A stretch of 33,029 nt of DNA from an uncultured Clostridia bacterium (lineage in GTDB: Bacteria; Bacillota; Clostridia; Oscillospirales; Acutalibacteraceae): NCBI GenBank assembly GCA_904397895.1, contig CAJFOZ010000018.1, positions 1 through 33,029 of the forward strand. The letters are read 5' to 3'. Position 1 is the stretch's first letter. Each line of letters opens with the position of its first letter. This document shows positions 1-8,174 of the stretch, in pieces. The notes under the pieces are model-generated. The model saw only the letters and a program-made list of their open reading frames with translations, searched no databases and was not told the origin of the DNA. Made by a program: the position numbers and the translations under genes.

Positions 1-87
1 GAGGTCAATTACCACAACTTCCCCGACTTTGTCCGGGACCAAGACGGCAACATCCTGCTGGAGAAAAGTGTTTTGCTGCGTCAATAA
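1..87 (+). CDS. 3' end of an unidentified protein (partial at left edge)
   Basis: Frame 1 is open from the first base to a TAA at 85-87 and encodes the last 28 residues of a protein, ending in LEKSVLLRQ. The peptide is too short for me to assign a family. A terminator-like hairpin lies about 107 bp downstream, which fits a plus-strand gene ending here. A minus-strand reading of the same DNA is also open, so the assignment is tentative. Confidence 0.35.
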   Translation, partial: EVNYHNFPDFVRDQDGNILLEKSVLLRQ

Positions 88-193
88 TAGGAAGCTCCGA
101 ACCGTCGGCACCAATGTTCCAGCCGCCCTCAAGCGCTAATGCCAACGTGCTATCAATTGGAAATTCAAAAAGCATCCCGACTGTATCCAAAAA

Positions 194-238
194 GGACCTA
201 CCCCTGAAGTCTCGATCTTCTTGGGGCAGGCCCTTTTT
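194..238. terminator. Bidirectional intrinsic terminator
   Basis: Imperfect 11-bp stem (194-204 with 223-233, two mismatches) followed by TTTTT on the plus strand (234-238). On the minus strand it is followed by CCTTTTTGG (187-195). It lies 50 bp past the PII stop codon and so probably ends the gltBD-amtB-PII transcript, as well as any plus-strand transcript entering from the left. Confidence 0.6.
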
Positions 239-287
239 GTTTGGATCATAGGAACATACCTGTTATACTACCATTTCACAGATACCA

Positions 288-656
288 TTATACGTCGCCG
301 GGACCACGGAAGGCATCCACACCCCGCTCGCCGGTGCGCACACGCAAGGCGTCGCACACCTCTGTGACAAACACCTTGCCATCGCCCACGTCGCCGGTGA
401 ACAGTGCTTTGCGCGCCGCCTCCAGCACATCCTCGTAGGGGATCTCGCTGACATAGACGTCCACTTTGATCTTGGGAAGCAACTGAACCTCCCGCTTGAC
501 GCCCCGGTAGGTGGTGACATAGCCGCTCTGGGCGCCGCAGCCCTCCACCTTATACACCGTCATTCCCTGTACGCCGACGGCATTGAGAGCGGCTTTTAGA
601 TCTTCAAAGCTCTCGCGGCGGGTGATGATCTCGATTTTGTACATTTTATCCGACAT
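288..656 (-). CDS. glnK: PII family nitrogen regulatory protein
   Basis: A 122-aa PII signal-transduction protein. The family forms trimers that sense ATP/ADP and 2-oxoglutarate and plug AmtB ammonium channels. The T-loop region (about residues 38-56) carries Tyr50 in the TTYRG motif, matching the Tyr51 position uridylylated in proteobacteria. The B-loop is TGDVGDGKVFV (87-97) and the C-terminal basic loop is RVRTGERG (105-112). The start has a GGGAG Shine-Dalgarno 8 nt upstream. The gene follows amtB by 18 bp on the same strand, the classic amtB-glnK arrangement, and is the last gene of the gltB-gltD-amtB-glnK run. Whether this Tyr is modified is unknown; no GlnD-like gene is visible here. 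The symbol could equally be glnB by local convention. Confidence 0.93.
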   Translation of the reverse strand: MSDKMYKIEIITRRESFEDLKAALNAVGVQGMTVYKVEGCGAQSGYVTTYRGVKREVQLLPKIKVDVYVSEIPYEDVLEAARKALFTGDVGDGKVFVTEVCDALRVRTGERGVDAFRGPGDV

Positions 657-674
657 ATTATCCGCTCCCTTCCG

Positions 675-1901
675 TTAATCGTCGTAGGCCGACATTTTGT
701 ATTCGGAGTTATCCAGACCCACCAGCTCGTGATCCGGCTTAATGCGAAGGCCGAAGATCTTGTCGGCCGCCTTAAAGGTGAGGAATGCCAAGACAGCGGC
801 CACGGGCAAGCACACCACAAGGCCCAAAAGTTGCATCAGCAATTGATGGATTCCGCCGCCGTAGAACAGGCCGTTTTGGGTGGAAAAAAGACCAACCATA
901 ATGGTGCCTACCGTACCGCCCACACCGTGTACCGCCACAGCGCCGACCGGATCGTCGATTTTGAGTTTGTTGTCCACAAATCCCACCATGAAGGTCATGC
1001 ACACCGCCGCGATGACGCCTACGGCGATGGCCCCCACCGGGCTTAAAGCATCGGCGCCGGGGGTGACGCCTACCAAGCCGGCCAGGATGCCGTTGAGCAC
1101 CATACCGGGATCCACCTTTTTATAGAGGATCATGGTCAAGAACATACTGGCCAACGCGCCTGCGGCGCCGCCGAGGAAGGTAGCGACCAGCGCTATGTAG
1201 GTGGTCTCCGATGTGATGTCCAAAGCAGAGGCGCCGTTAAATCCAAACCATCCGAAGAACAGGAGCAACACGCCCAAGGTGGCAAAGAGGAAATTGTGGC
1301 CGGGGATGGCGGTGGAAGTGCCGTCCTTTTTGTATTTGCCAAGGCGGGGTCCCACCATTTTGGCCCCGACCAAAGCGCAGGTACCGCCGATGGCGTGGAC
1401 CGCCGTGCCGCCGGCAAAATCGTGGAATCCCAACGCTTTGAGCCAGCCGTTGTCCGACCAAATCCAGTGGCCCAGGATCGGATAAATGAAGGCCGCCGCT
1501 ATGACGCAGAAAAATAAATAGGCGTTAAAATTGGTCCGTTCGGCCATAGCGCCCGACACAATGGTGGCGCAGGTGGCGCAGAAGATGCCTTGGAAAAAGA
1601 AATGGACAAATCCATTGATGCCCGCCATCTGCGCCGCACTGGTAAATCCAATGAGGCAGAAGTTATTGGTTCCAATCAAACCTGCCACATCGGTTCCGAA
1701 CATGAGTCCATACCCCACCAAGAAGTATGCAATAATACCGACCGCCACCGTCATGACGTTTTTCATGGCGATGTTGGCGGCGTTTTTGGCCCGGTTCATG
1801 CCGCACTCCACCAAGGTGAAGCCTGCGTGCATGATAAAGACCAGGATGGCTCCTACGATTACCCACAAGGTGTTGACAAAATACAATGTTTGTTCATTCA
1901 T
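675..1901 (-). CDS. amtB: Ammonium transporter, Amt family
   Basis: A 408-aa, about 11-helix ammonium channel of the plasma membrane. The pore twin-histidine pair is visible at His169 (GTAVHAIGG) and His325 (AVHGVGGTVG), with the conserved Asp161 just before the first and the aromatic gate FFFQGIF at 101-107. The N-terminus starts directly with a membrane helix, without an obvious cleaved signal peptide. An AAGGAGGG Shine-Dalgarno precedes the ATG. The gene starts 25 bp after gltD stops and is followed 18 bp later by the PII gene, so one transcript would carry ammonium uptake, its PII gate and glutamate synthase. Confidence 0.96.
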   Translation of the reverse strand: MNEQTLYFVNTLWVIVGAILVFIMHAGFTLVECGMNRAKNAANIAMKNVMTVAVGIIAYFLVGYGLMFGTDVAGLIGTNNFCLIGFTSAAQMAGINGFVHFFFQGIFCATCATIVSGAMAERTNFNAYLFFCVIAAAFIYPILGHWIWSDNGWLKALGFHDFAGGTAVHAIGGTCALVGAKMVGPRLGKYKKDGTSTAIPGHNFLFATLGVLLLFFGWFGFNGASALDITSETTYIALVATFLGGAAGALASMFLTMILYKKVDPGMVLNGILAGLVGVTPGADALSPVGAIAVGVIAAVCMTFMVGFVDNKLKIDDPVGAVAVHGVGGTVGTIMVGLFSTQNGLFYGGGIHQLLMQLLGLVVCLPVAAVLAFLTFKAADKIFGLRIKPDHELVGLDNSEYKMSAYDD

Positions 1902-1926
1902 CTCTTGGCCCTCCTTTTCTTTTCTG

Positions 1927-3393
1927 TCACTCCATATTGGTATATCCCATCAGGTATTGGTCCACCTGCTTGGCGCACCGGTTGCCTTCGGCGATGGCCC
2001 ACACCACCAGCGATTGCCCCCGGCGCATATCGCCTGCGACAAATACCTTATCCACATTGGTTTTGTGATTTCCCTCTTTGCTTGCCACGGTATTTCGAGC
2101 CGTCAATTCCACTCCAAAGGCCTCGGGGACGTACTTCTCACATCCCACAAAGCCGGCGGCGATGAGCAGCAGTTCGGCGTCCAGCACCTGCTCGCTGCCC
2201 TCCACCTCCTGGAGCTTTCCATCCTGGAAATGGACCTGGACGATCTCCACCCCGGTGAGTTTCCCGTCCTTGGAGAGAAGCTTCTTGACGGTGGTCTCGT
2301 ACCGCCTGGGATCCTCTCCAAATACGGCGATGGCCTCCTCCTGGCCGTAGTCGGTCTTCAACACCTTGGGCCATTCCGGCCAGGGGTTGGATGCCGTCCT
2401 TTGTTCCGGGGGTTTGGGCATCATTTCCAGCTGGATGACCGATTTACAGCCGTGGCGGATGCAGGTTCCCACACAGTCGTTGCCGGTGTCGCCGCCGCCC
2501 ACCACCACGACGTTTTTGCCCTTGGCCGAGACATAGGTGCCTTCCTGCAACCCGTGCTCCAGCAGGCTTTTGGTGGTGGAGGTTAAGAAGTCCACTGCGT
2601 AGTGTACGCCCTCCACCGGGCCGCCCTCCACCTGGAGAGACCGGGGCTGCTTTGCCCCGCAGCACAGTACCACGGCGTCGTATTGATCCAGCAGTTCCTC
2701 GGCCGAGACATCGCCGCCTACGTCGGCGCCGGTCACGAAGGTGACGCCCTCCTGCTCCATCAGCTTCACGCGGCGGTCAATGATGTGTTTTTCCAGCTTC
2801 ATGTTGGGGATGCCGTACATCAGCAGCCCCCCGATGCGGTCGGCCTTTTCCAGCACGGTGACGTTGTGCCCTCGCCGGTTGAGGCGGTCGGCCACCGCCA
2901 GTCCCGCCGGACCGCTGCCCACCACCGCCACCTTTTTGTCGGTGCGCATCTGGGGTGGGCGGGGGACCATGGTCCCCTCTTCGAAGCCCTTCTCGATGAT
3001 GAACAGTTCGTTTTCCCGGATGGTGACCGGATCCCCATTGACCCCGCACAAACAGGATTTCTCACAAAGGGCAGGACAGACGCGTCCGGTAAATTCCGGG
3101 AAGGTGCTGGTTTTGAGCAAGCGGGACAAAGCGTGCTGGTAGTTGCCGTTGTAGACCTCGTCATTCCACTCGGGGATGAGGTTGTGAAGCGGGCAGCCGG
3201 TGGTCATGCCCCCCAGCCGGATGACCGACTGGCAGAAGGGCACCCCGCAGTTCATGCAGCGGGCTCCTTGACGGCTTCGCTCCTCCTCCGAAAGCGGAGG
3301 GTGAAATTCCTTAAAATTTTGGATGCGTTCCAGGGGGGATATGGCGGTGCAATCCTCCCTCTGGTATTCCAAAAAGCCGGTGATTTTTCCCAT
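1927..3393 (-). CDS. gltD: Glutamate synthase small subunit (NADPH)
   Basis: A 488-aa beta subunit of bacterial GOGAT. It delivers electrons from NAD(P)H through FAD and iron-sulfur clusters to the large subunit for reductive transfer of the glutamine amide to 2-oxoglutarate. The N-terminal cysteine sets (C46, C49, C54; C106, C110, C114, C116) fit the two 4Fe-4S clusters. The FAD Rossmann motif is GSGPAG (159-164) and the second dinucleotide motif GGGDTG (300-305). I chose ATG at 3393 (MGKITGFLEY, the usual family start), with GGATGAGGTGG upstream, over a GTG four codons earlier. The start lies 14 bp from the gltB stop, suggesting coupled translation. Confidence 0.96.
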   Translation of the reverse strand: MGKITGFLEYQREDCTAISPLERIQNFKEFHPPLSEEERSRQGARCMNCGVPFCQSVIRLGGMTTGCPLHNLIPEWNDEVYNGNYQHALSRLLKTSTFPEFTGRVCPALCEKSCLCGVNGDPVTIRENELFIIEKGFEEGTMVPRPPQMRTDKKVAVVGSGPAGLAVADRLNRRGHNVTVLEKADRIGGLLMYGIPNMKLEKHIIDRRVKLMEQEGVTFVTGADVGGDVSAEELLDQYDAVVLCCGAKQPRSLQVEGGPVEGVHYAVDFLTSTTKSLLEHGLQEGTYVSAKGKNVVVVGGGDTGNDCVGTCIRHGCKSVIQLEMMPKPPEQRTASNPWPEWPKVLKTDYGQEEAIAVFGEDPRRYETTVKKLLSKDGKLTGVEIVQVHFQDGKLQEVEGSEQVLDAELLLIAAGFVGCEKYVPEAFGVELTARNTVASKEGNHKTNVDKVFVAGDMRRGQSLVVWAIAEGNRCAKQVDQYLMGYTNME

Positions 3394-3406
3394 GTCGATC
3401 ACCACC

Positions 3407-6400
3407 TCATCCTTTCTGAATTTCGTAGAATGCCTCTAAAGTGGCTTCCTTGTGAGACAATCCTTTTTCTTCAAACGAGCTGATGGCGCTGAGCATCCGG
3501 TAATAATCGTTGGGCACGATCTTCTTAAAGCTGGGAAGGTACTCGGTAAAGTGCTCTAAAATCCGGGCGCCCAAGGCCGACCCCGTGGCGTCCACATGCT
3601 TTTGCAGGATGGCCTTCAGCTCGGCGATATCGTATTTCTCCGTCACTTCATCCATGGTGACCAGCTCTTTGTTGAGCCGCAGGTACAAATCGTGTTTTTC
3701 ATCCAGCACGTAGGCGATGCCGCCGCTCATGCCGGCGGCGAAGTTCTTGCCGGTGGGACCCAGGATAACGGCGCGGCCGCCTGTCATATACTCAAGGCCG
3801 TGGTCGCCGCAGCCTTCCGCCACCGCTACCGCTCCGGAATTCCGGACGCAGAACCGCTCCCCGGCGATGCCGCATACGTAAGCCTCGCCGGATGTGGCGC
3901 CGTACAGAGCCACGTTGCCGATGACGATGTTTTCCTCCGCCTTAAAGGCGCTGTCCTTGGGGGGATACACCACCAATTTGCCGCCCGAAAGGCCTTTGCC
4001 GAAGTAGTCGTTGGCATCGCCCTCCAGCCGGATGGTCAGGCCCTTGGGGATAAAGGCTCCGAAGGACTGCCCCCCTCCCCCTTTGCAATGAAGGACAAAG
4101 GTGTCATCGGGAAGGGTATTTTGGAACTTGCGGGTGATCTCGGAGCCGAGGATGGTGCCCAAGGTCCGATTGGTGCTGGAAACTTCAATGTGTTCCTCAT
4201 GCTTGGCCCCGGTCCGCAAGGCGCTGCGGAATTTTTTCAGCAGAACCGCTTCGTCCACCGTCTTTTCCAGGTGGAAGTCGTAGACGTCGGCCGGATCAAA
4301 GTGGATCTTGGGGGAATGGGCATAGGTGGGATCGATGATTTTGGTCATGTCCACCGTCTCGGCCCGTTTGGTGACCTGCTTTTCTTTGACCCGGATGCGG
4401 TCGGTCCGTCCCACCATTTCCTCTATGGTGCGGAATCCCAGTTTGGCCATGATCTCCCGCAGTTCCTGGGCGATGAACAGCATGAAGTTCATGACGTATT
4501 CCGGTTTGCCTTTGAAGCGTTTGCGCAGTTCCTTATTTTGAGTGGCGATGCCGAAGGGGCAGGTGTCCAAATTGCACACCCGCATCATGCGGCATCCCAT
4601 GGTGACAAGCGGCGCCGTGGCAAATCCGAATTCCTCGGCTCCCAACAGGACCGCCACTGCAACGTCCCTACCGCTCATCAGCTTGCCGTCGGTCTCCAGC
4701 ACCACCCGGCTGCGGAGCCCGTTTTGGATGAGGGTCTGATGTGCCTCGGCCAATCCCAGTTCCCAGGGAAGGCCGGCGTGGTGGATGGAGCTTTGGGGAG
4801 CGGCGCCGGTGCCGCCGTCGTAGCCCGAGATGAGCACCACCTGGGCCCCGGCCTTGGCAACACCTGCGGCGATGGTGCCGACGCCGGCTTCAGACACAAG
4901 CTTTACCGAAATGCGGGCCTGGCGGTTGGCGTTTTTCAAGTCGTAAATCAGCTGGGCCAGGTCCTCGATGGAGTAGATGTCGTGATGAGGCGGCGGCGAA
5001 ATCAGGGAAACGCCGGGGGTGGAATAACGGGTCTGAGCGATCCAAGGGTAGACCTTGGTGCCGGGAAGATGCCCGCCTTCGCCCGGCTTTGCGCCCTGGG
5101 CCATTTTGATCTGGATCTCCTTGGCGCTGACTAGGTACTGGCTGGTGACGCCAAACCGCCCCGATGCCACCTGCTTGATGGCGCTGTTTTTCTCGGTGCC
5201 CAGACGCTCCGGCTTTTCCCCACCTTCTCCGGAGTTGGACTTGCCGCCCAACCGGTTCATGGCGATGGCCATGCATTCATGGGCTTCCTCCGAGATGGAG
5301 CCATAGGACATGGCCCCCGTCTTAAACCGTTTGACGATTTCGGAGGCCGGTTCCACCTCTTCAATTGGGATGCCGCCGTCTTCGGGATAGACAAATTCCA
5401 GCAGCCCCCGCAGGGTATGGGGCTTTTGCTGATTGTCCACCATGGCGGTGTATTCCTTAAACCGGTTGTAATCCCCATTTTGGGTGGCCTGTTGGAGGGC
5501 CACAATGGTCTCGGCGTTGTAGAGGTGATCCTCCTTGTCTTCGCCGGCCCGCAGTTTATAGAAACCGATGCTGTCCAGGGAGGTATCCACCCCCAATCCC
5601 AGGGGATCAAAGGCGTGGCTGTGCCGGAATTCCACTCCCTCGGCGATTTCCGTAAGGCCGATGCCCCCCACCCGGCTGACGGTGTTGGTAAAGTACTTGT
5701 CAATGACGTCTTTGCACAAGCCGATGGCCTCAAAAATCTGAGCCGACTGGTAGGATTGCAGGGTGGAAATGCCCATCTTGGCGGCGATTTTGACGATGCC
5801 GTGAAGGATGGCGGCGTTGTAATCGTGGACGGCGGTGTGATAATCCTTATCCAGCATCTTTTTGTCGATGAGCTCGGCGATGCATTCGTGGGCCAGATAG
5901 GGATTGATGGCCTGGGCGCCGTATCCCAACAGGGTGGCGAACTGGTGGACGTCCCGGGGCTCAGCGCTCTCCAGGATGATGGAGACCGCCGTCCGCTTCT
6001 TGGTGCGCACCAGGTGATGTTCGATGGCCGACACCGCTAGAAGCGACGGGATGGCCACATGGTTTTCGTCGATGCCCCGGTCGGACAGGATGATAATATT
6101 GGCCCCCTTGCGGTAGGCCCGGTCGCACTTGACAAAAAGCTGATCCAACGCCCGCTCCAGGGAGGTGTTTTTATAGTAAAGCAGGGAAACCGTCTCGGTG
6201 TGGAATCCCGGCTTGTTGAGCGCCTTGATTTTGATGAGGTCCACCCCGGTCAAAATGGGATTTTGCACCTCTAAGACGGTGCAGTTTTCCCCCTTTTCCT
6301 CCAAAAGGTTGCCGTCGGAACCGATGTAGACGGTGGTGTCGGTGACGATCTCCTCCCGAAGAGAATCGATAGGCGGATTGGTGACCTGGGCGAAGAGCTG

Positions 6401-7933
6401 TTTAAAATAGTTGAAAAGAGGCTGGTGCTTTTCCGACAGCACCGCCAGGGGGATGTCGGTTCCCATGGAGGCGGTGGCCTCCACCCCGTTTTTGGCCATG
6501 GAGAGGATGCTGCCCCGCACATCCTCATAGGTGTAACCAAATACCTTGTAAAGCTTATCCCGGTATTCCTGGGTGCAGGTCTCCACCTTCTTGTTGGGGA
6601 TGGGCACGTCGTGAAGCCGTATTAAGTACCGGTCCACCCATTCGCCGTAGGGTTTGCGGGAGGCGTATTCCCGCTTGATCTGGTCATCCAGGATGATGCG
6701 GCGCTGCTTTAAGTCCACCAAAAGCATCTTGCCCGGTTCCAGACGGGATTTTTTGACGATGTTCTCCGGCGGGATCTCCAAGACGCCCACCTCTGAGGAT
6801 AAAATCAGAGTATTGTCTTTGGTGATGTAATACCGGGAAGGACGAAGTCCATTCCGGTCCAGCACCGCCCCCACCAGGTCGCCGTCGGAAAAGAGGATGG
6901 CGGCAGGGCCGTCCCACGGCTCCATCATGGTGGAGTAGTAGTGGTAAAAGTCCTTTTTCTCCCGGCTCATGTTGGCGCTGTGACGCCAGGGCTCGGGGAT
7001 GGTGATCATGACGGCCAAGGGAAGGGGCATGCCGCTCATGGTGAGAAATTCCAGGGTGTTGTCCAAAATGGCCGAGTCGGAGCCCTCTGCGTTGACCACC
7101 GGCAACACTTTATCGATGTCCTCGGCCAACAGGTCGGAGTACATGGTCTCCTCTCGGGCCAGCATGCGGTCGGCGTTGCCGCGGATGGTGTTGATCTCGC
7201 CGTTGTGAAGAATGAGGCGGTTGGGGTGGGCGCGTTCCCAGCTGGGGTTGGTGTTGGTGGAGAAGCGGGAGTGCACCAAAGCCAGAGCGCTCTGGTAATC
7301 GGGATCCTGGAGATCCTGGTAAAAGGCTCTCAGCTGGTTTACTAAAAACATGCCTTTATACACCACCGTCCGGGAGGACAGGCTGACCACGTAGGTGTTG
7401 TCGCTGGATTGCTCAAATTCCCGGCGGATAATGTAGAGTTTGCGGTCGAAGTCGATGCCTTTGGCGCATCCCTCCGGCCGGGCCACAAAGGCCTGCAAAA
7501 TATGGGGCATGCAATCCCTCGCCCGTTTGCCCAGGATGTCCGGCGTCACCGGCACGGGACGCCATCCCAGGAATTTGGCCCCCTCCTTCTGGACGATGAT
7601 TTCAAACATCTTCTTGGCCTGGTTGCGTTTGAGGGTGTCCTGGGGAAAAAAGAACATGCCCACGCCGTAGTCCCTTTCCTCTCCCAGGGAGATGCCCAAA
7701 GGCTTTGCCACTTTGGTGAAAAAACGATGGGAAATTTGCAGCATCACGCCCACGCCGTCTCCCACTTCGCCGGTGGCGTCCTTGCCGGCGCGATGCTCTA
7801 ATTTTTCTACAATATGAAGGGCATTGTCCACCACCTGGTGGGTCTGCCTGCCGTCGATGTTGACCACGGCGCCGATGCCGCAGGCGTCGTGTTCAAATTG
7901 AGGGCTATACAGTGTCTCCTGATGGGTGCTCAT
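3407..7933 (-). CDS. gltB: Glutamate synthase large subunit
   Basis: A 1508-aa alpha subunit of GOGAT. The order is an N-terminal class II glutaminase domain, a central domain, an FMN/2-oxoglutarate synthase domain and a C-terminal GXGXG beta-helix. The predicted mature N-terminal nucleophile is Cys18 in DACGIG, implying a 17-residue propeptide. The FMN domain has GGKSNSGEGGE, and the 3Fe-4S cysteines are in CRMMRVCNLDTCPFG. The start at 7933 (MSTHQETLYS) is preferred over an in-frame ATG 26 codons upstream, because it has a GGGAAAGG Shine-Dalgarno and the upstream extension reads through a strong RNA hairpin. It is followed at once by gltD. Length and motifs are complete. Confidence 0.97.
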   Translation of the reverse strand: MSTHQETLYSPQFEHDACGIGAVVNIDGRQTHQVVDNALHIVEKLEHRAGKDATGEVGDGVGVMLQISHRFFTKVAKPLGISLGEERDYGVGMFFFPQDTLKRNQAKKMFEIIVQKEGAKFLGWRPVPVTPDILGKRARDCMPHILQAFVARPEGCAKGIDFDRKLYIIRREFEQSSDNTYVVSLSSRTVVYKGMFLVNQLRAFYQDLQDPDYQSALALVHSRFSTNTNPSWERAHPNRLILHNGEINTIRGNADRMLAREETMYSDLLAEDIDKVLPVVNAEGSDSAILDNTLEFLTMSGMPLPLAVMITIPEPWRHSANMSREKKDFYHYYSTMMEPWDGPAAILFSDGDLVGAVLDRNGLRPSRYYITKDNTLILSSEVGVLEIPPENIVKKSRLEPGKMLLVDLKQRRIILDDQIKREYASRKPYGEWVDRYLIRLHDVPIPNKKVETCTQEYRDKLYKVFGYTYEDVRGSILSMAKNGVEATASMGTDIPLAVLSEKHQPLFNYFKQLFAQVTNPPIDSLREEIVTDTTVYIGSDGNLLEEKGENCTVLEVQNPILTGVDLIKIKALNKPGFHTETVSLLYYKNTSLERALDQLFVKCDRAYRKGANIIILSDRGIDENHVAIPSLLAVSAIEHHLVRTKKRTAVSIILESAEPRDVHQFATLLGYGAQAINPYLAHECIAELIDKKMLDKDYHTAVHDYNAAILHGIVKIAAKMGISTLQSYQSAQIFEAIGLCKDVIDKYFTNTVSRVGGIGLTEIAEGVEFRHSHAFDPLGLGVDTSLDSIGFYKLRAGEDKEDHLYNAETIVALQQATQNGDYNRFKEYTAMVDNQQKPHTLRGLLEFVYPEDGGIPIEEVEPASEIVKRFKTGAMSYGSISEEAHECMAIAMNRLGGKSNSGEGGEKPERLGTEKNSAIKQVASGRFGVTSQYLVSAKEIQIKMAQGAKPGEGGHLPGTKVYPWIAQTRYSTPGVSLISPPPHHDIYSIEDLAQLIYDLKNANRQARISVKLVSEAGVGTIAAGVAKAGAQVVLISGYDGGTGAAPQSSIHHAGLPWELGLAEAHQTLIQNGLRSRVVLETDGKLMSGRDVAVAVLLGAEEFGFATAPLVTMGCRMMRVCNLDTCPFGIATQNKELRKRFKGKPEYVMNFMLFIAQELREIMAKLGFRTIEEMVGRTDRIRVKEKQVTKRAETVDMTKIIDPTYAHSPKIHFDPADVYDFHLEKTVDEAVLLKKFRSALRTGAKHEEHIEVSSTNRTLGTILGSEITRKFQNTLPDDTFVLHCKGGGGQSFGAFIPKGLTIRLEGDANDYFGKGLSGGKLVVYPPKDSAFKAEENIVIGNVALYGATSGEAYVCGIAGERFCVRNSGAVAVAEGCGDHGLEYMTGGRAVILGPTGKNFAAGMSGGIAYVLDEKHDLYLRLNKELVTMDEVTEKYDIAELKAILQKHVDATGSALGARILEHFTEYLPSFKKIVPNDYYRMLSAISSFEEKGLSHKEATLEAFYEIQKG

Positions 7934-7967
7934 AATCCCAATCCTTTCCCTGTTTGATACAATGCGT

Positions 7968-8124
7968 ATCCGGGCGAAAGAGACCTCTCCATCGCCCGGA
8001 TGCACAACCAAAGGCAGCGCCTTCGGCTTTCTCCCGGTAGAAATGCTACCGTTATTTTCCCTACCCGGTTTTCATCCTATTCGGCCCGGAGAAAAATAAG
8101 CGCCGGCCTCAGCACTGCCTTTGG
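7968..8124 (-). ncRNA. Structured 5' leader of gltB, class unassigned
   Basis: In the 241 bp between glnN and gltB two perfect 10-bp inverted repeats occur on the transcribed strand. CCAAAGGCAG/CTGCCTTTGG (8115-8124 with 8008-8017) encloses about 97 nt, including a CGGTAG/CTACCG hairpin. ATCCGGGCGA/TCGCCCGGAT (7992-8001 with 7968-7977) sits about 35 nt upstream of the start codon. Neither is followed by a U-run, so they are not ordinary terminators. The long-range closing stem resembles a riboswitch P1, but I could not match the conserved core of a known class. No clear promoter is seen between glnN and gltB. Confidence 0.45.
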
Positions 8125-8174
8125 ATTTTGATTTTGGGGGTTGTCGCGGCTCCAATAGGGGCATGGGCCGCTTA

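Noticed and set aside
1531-5134. Long plus-strand reading frames (about 350 and 510 codons) opposite amtB, gltD and gltB.
   Set aside because: They are antisense to genes with complete family motifs, lack ribosome sites, and arise from GC-rich codon bias.
8028-8043. A possible ANTAR-type hairpin in the gltB leader: TTTCT-ACCGGG-AGAAA on the minus strand, with A1 and G4 in the loop.
   Set aside because: The stem is weak and AU-rich, it conflicts with the better CGGTAG/CTACCG hairpin, the loop does not match the AA(U/G)G start of the other five, and no overlapping terminator is present.
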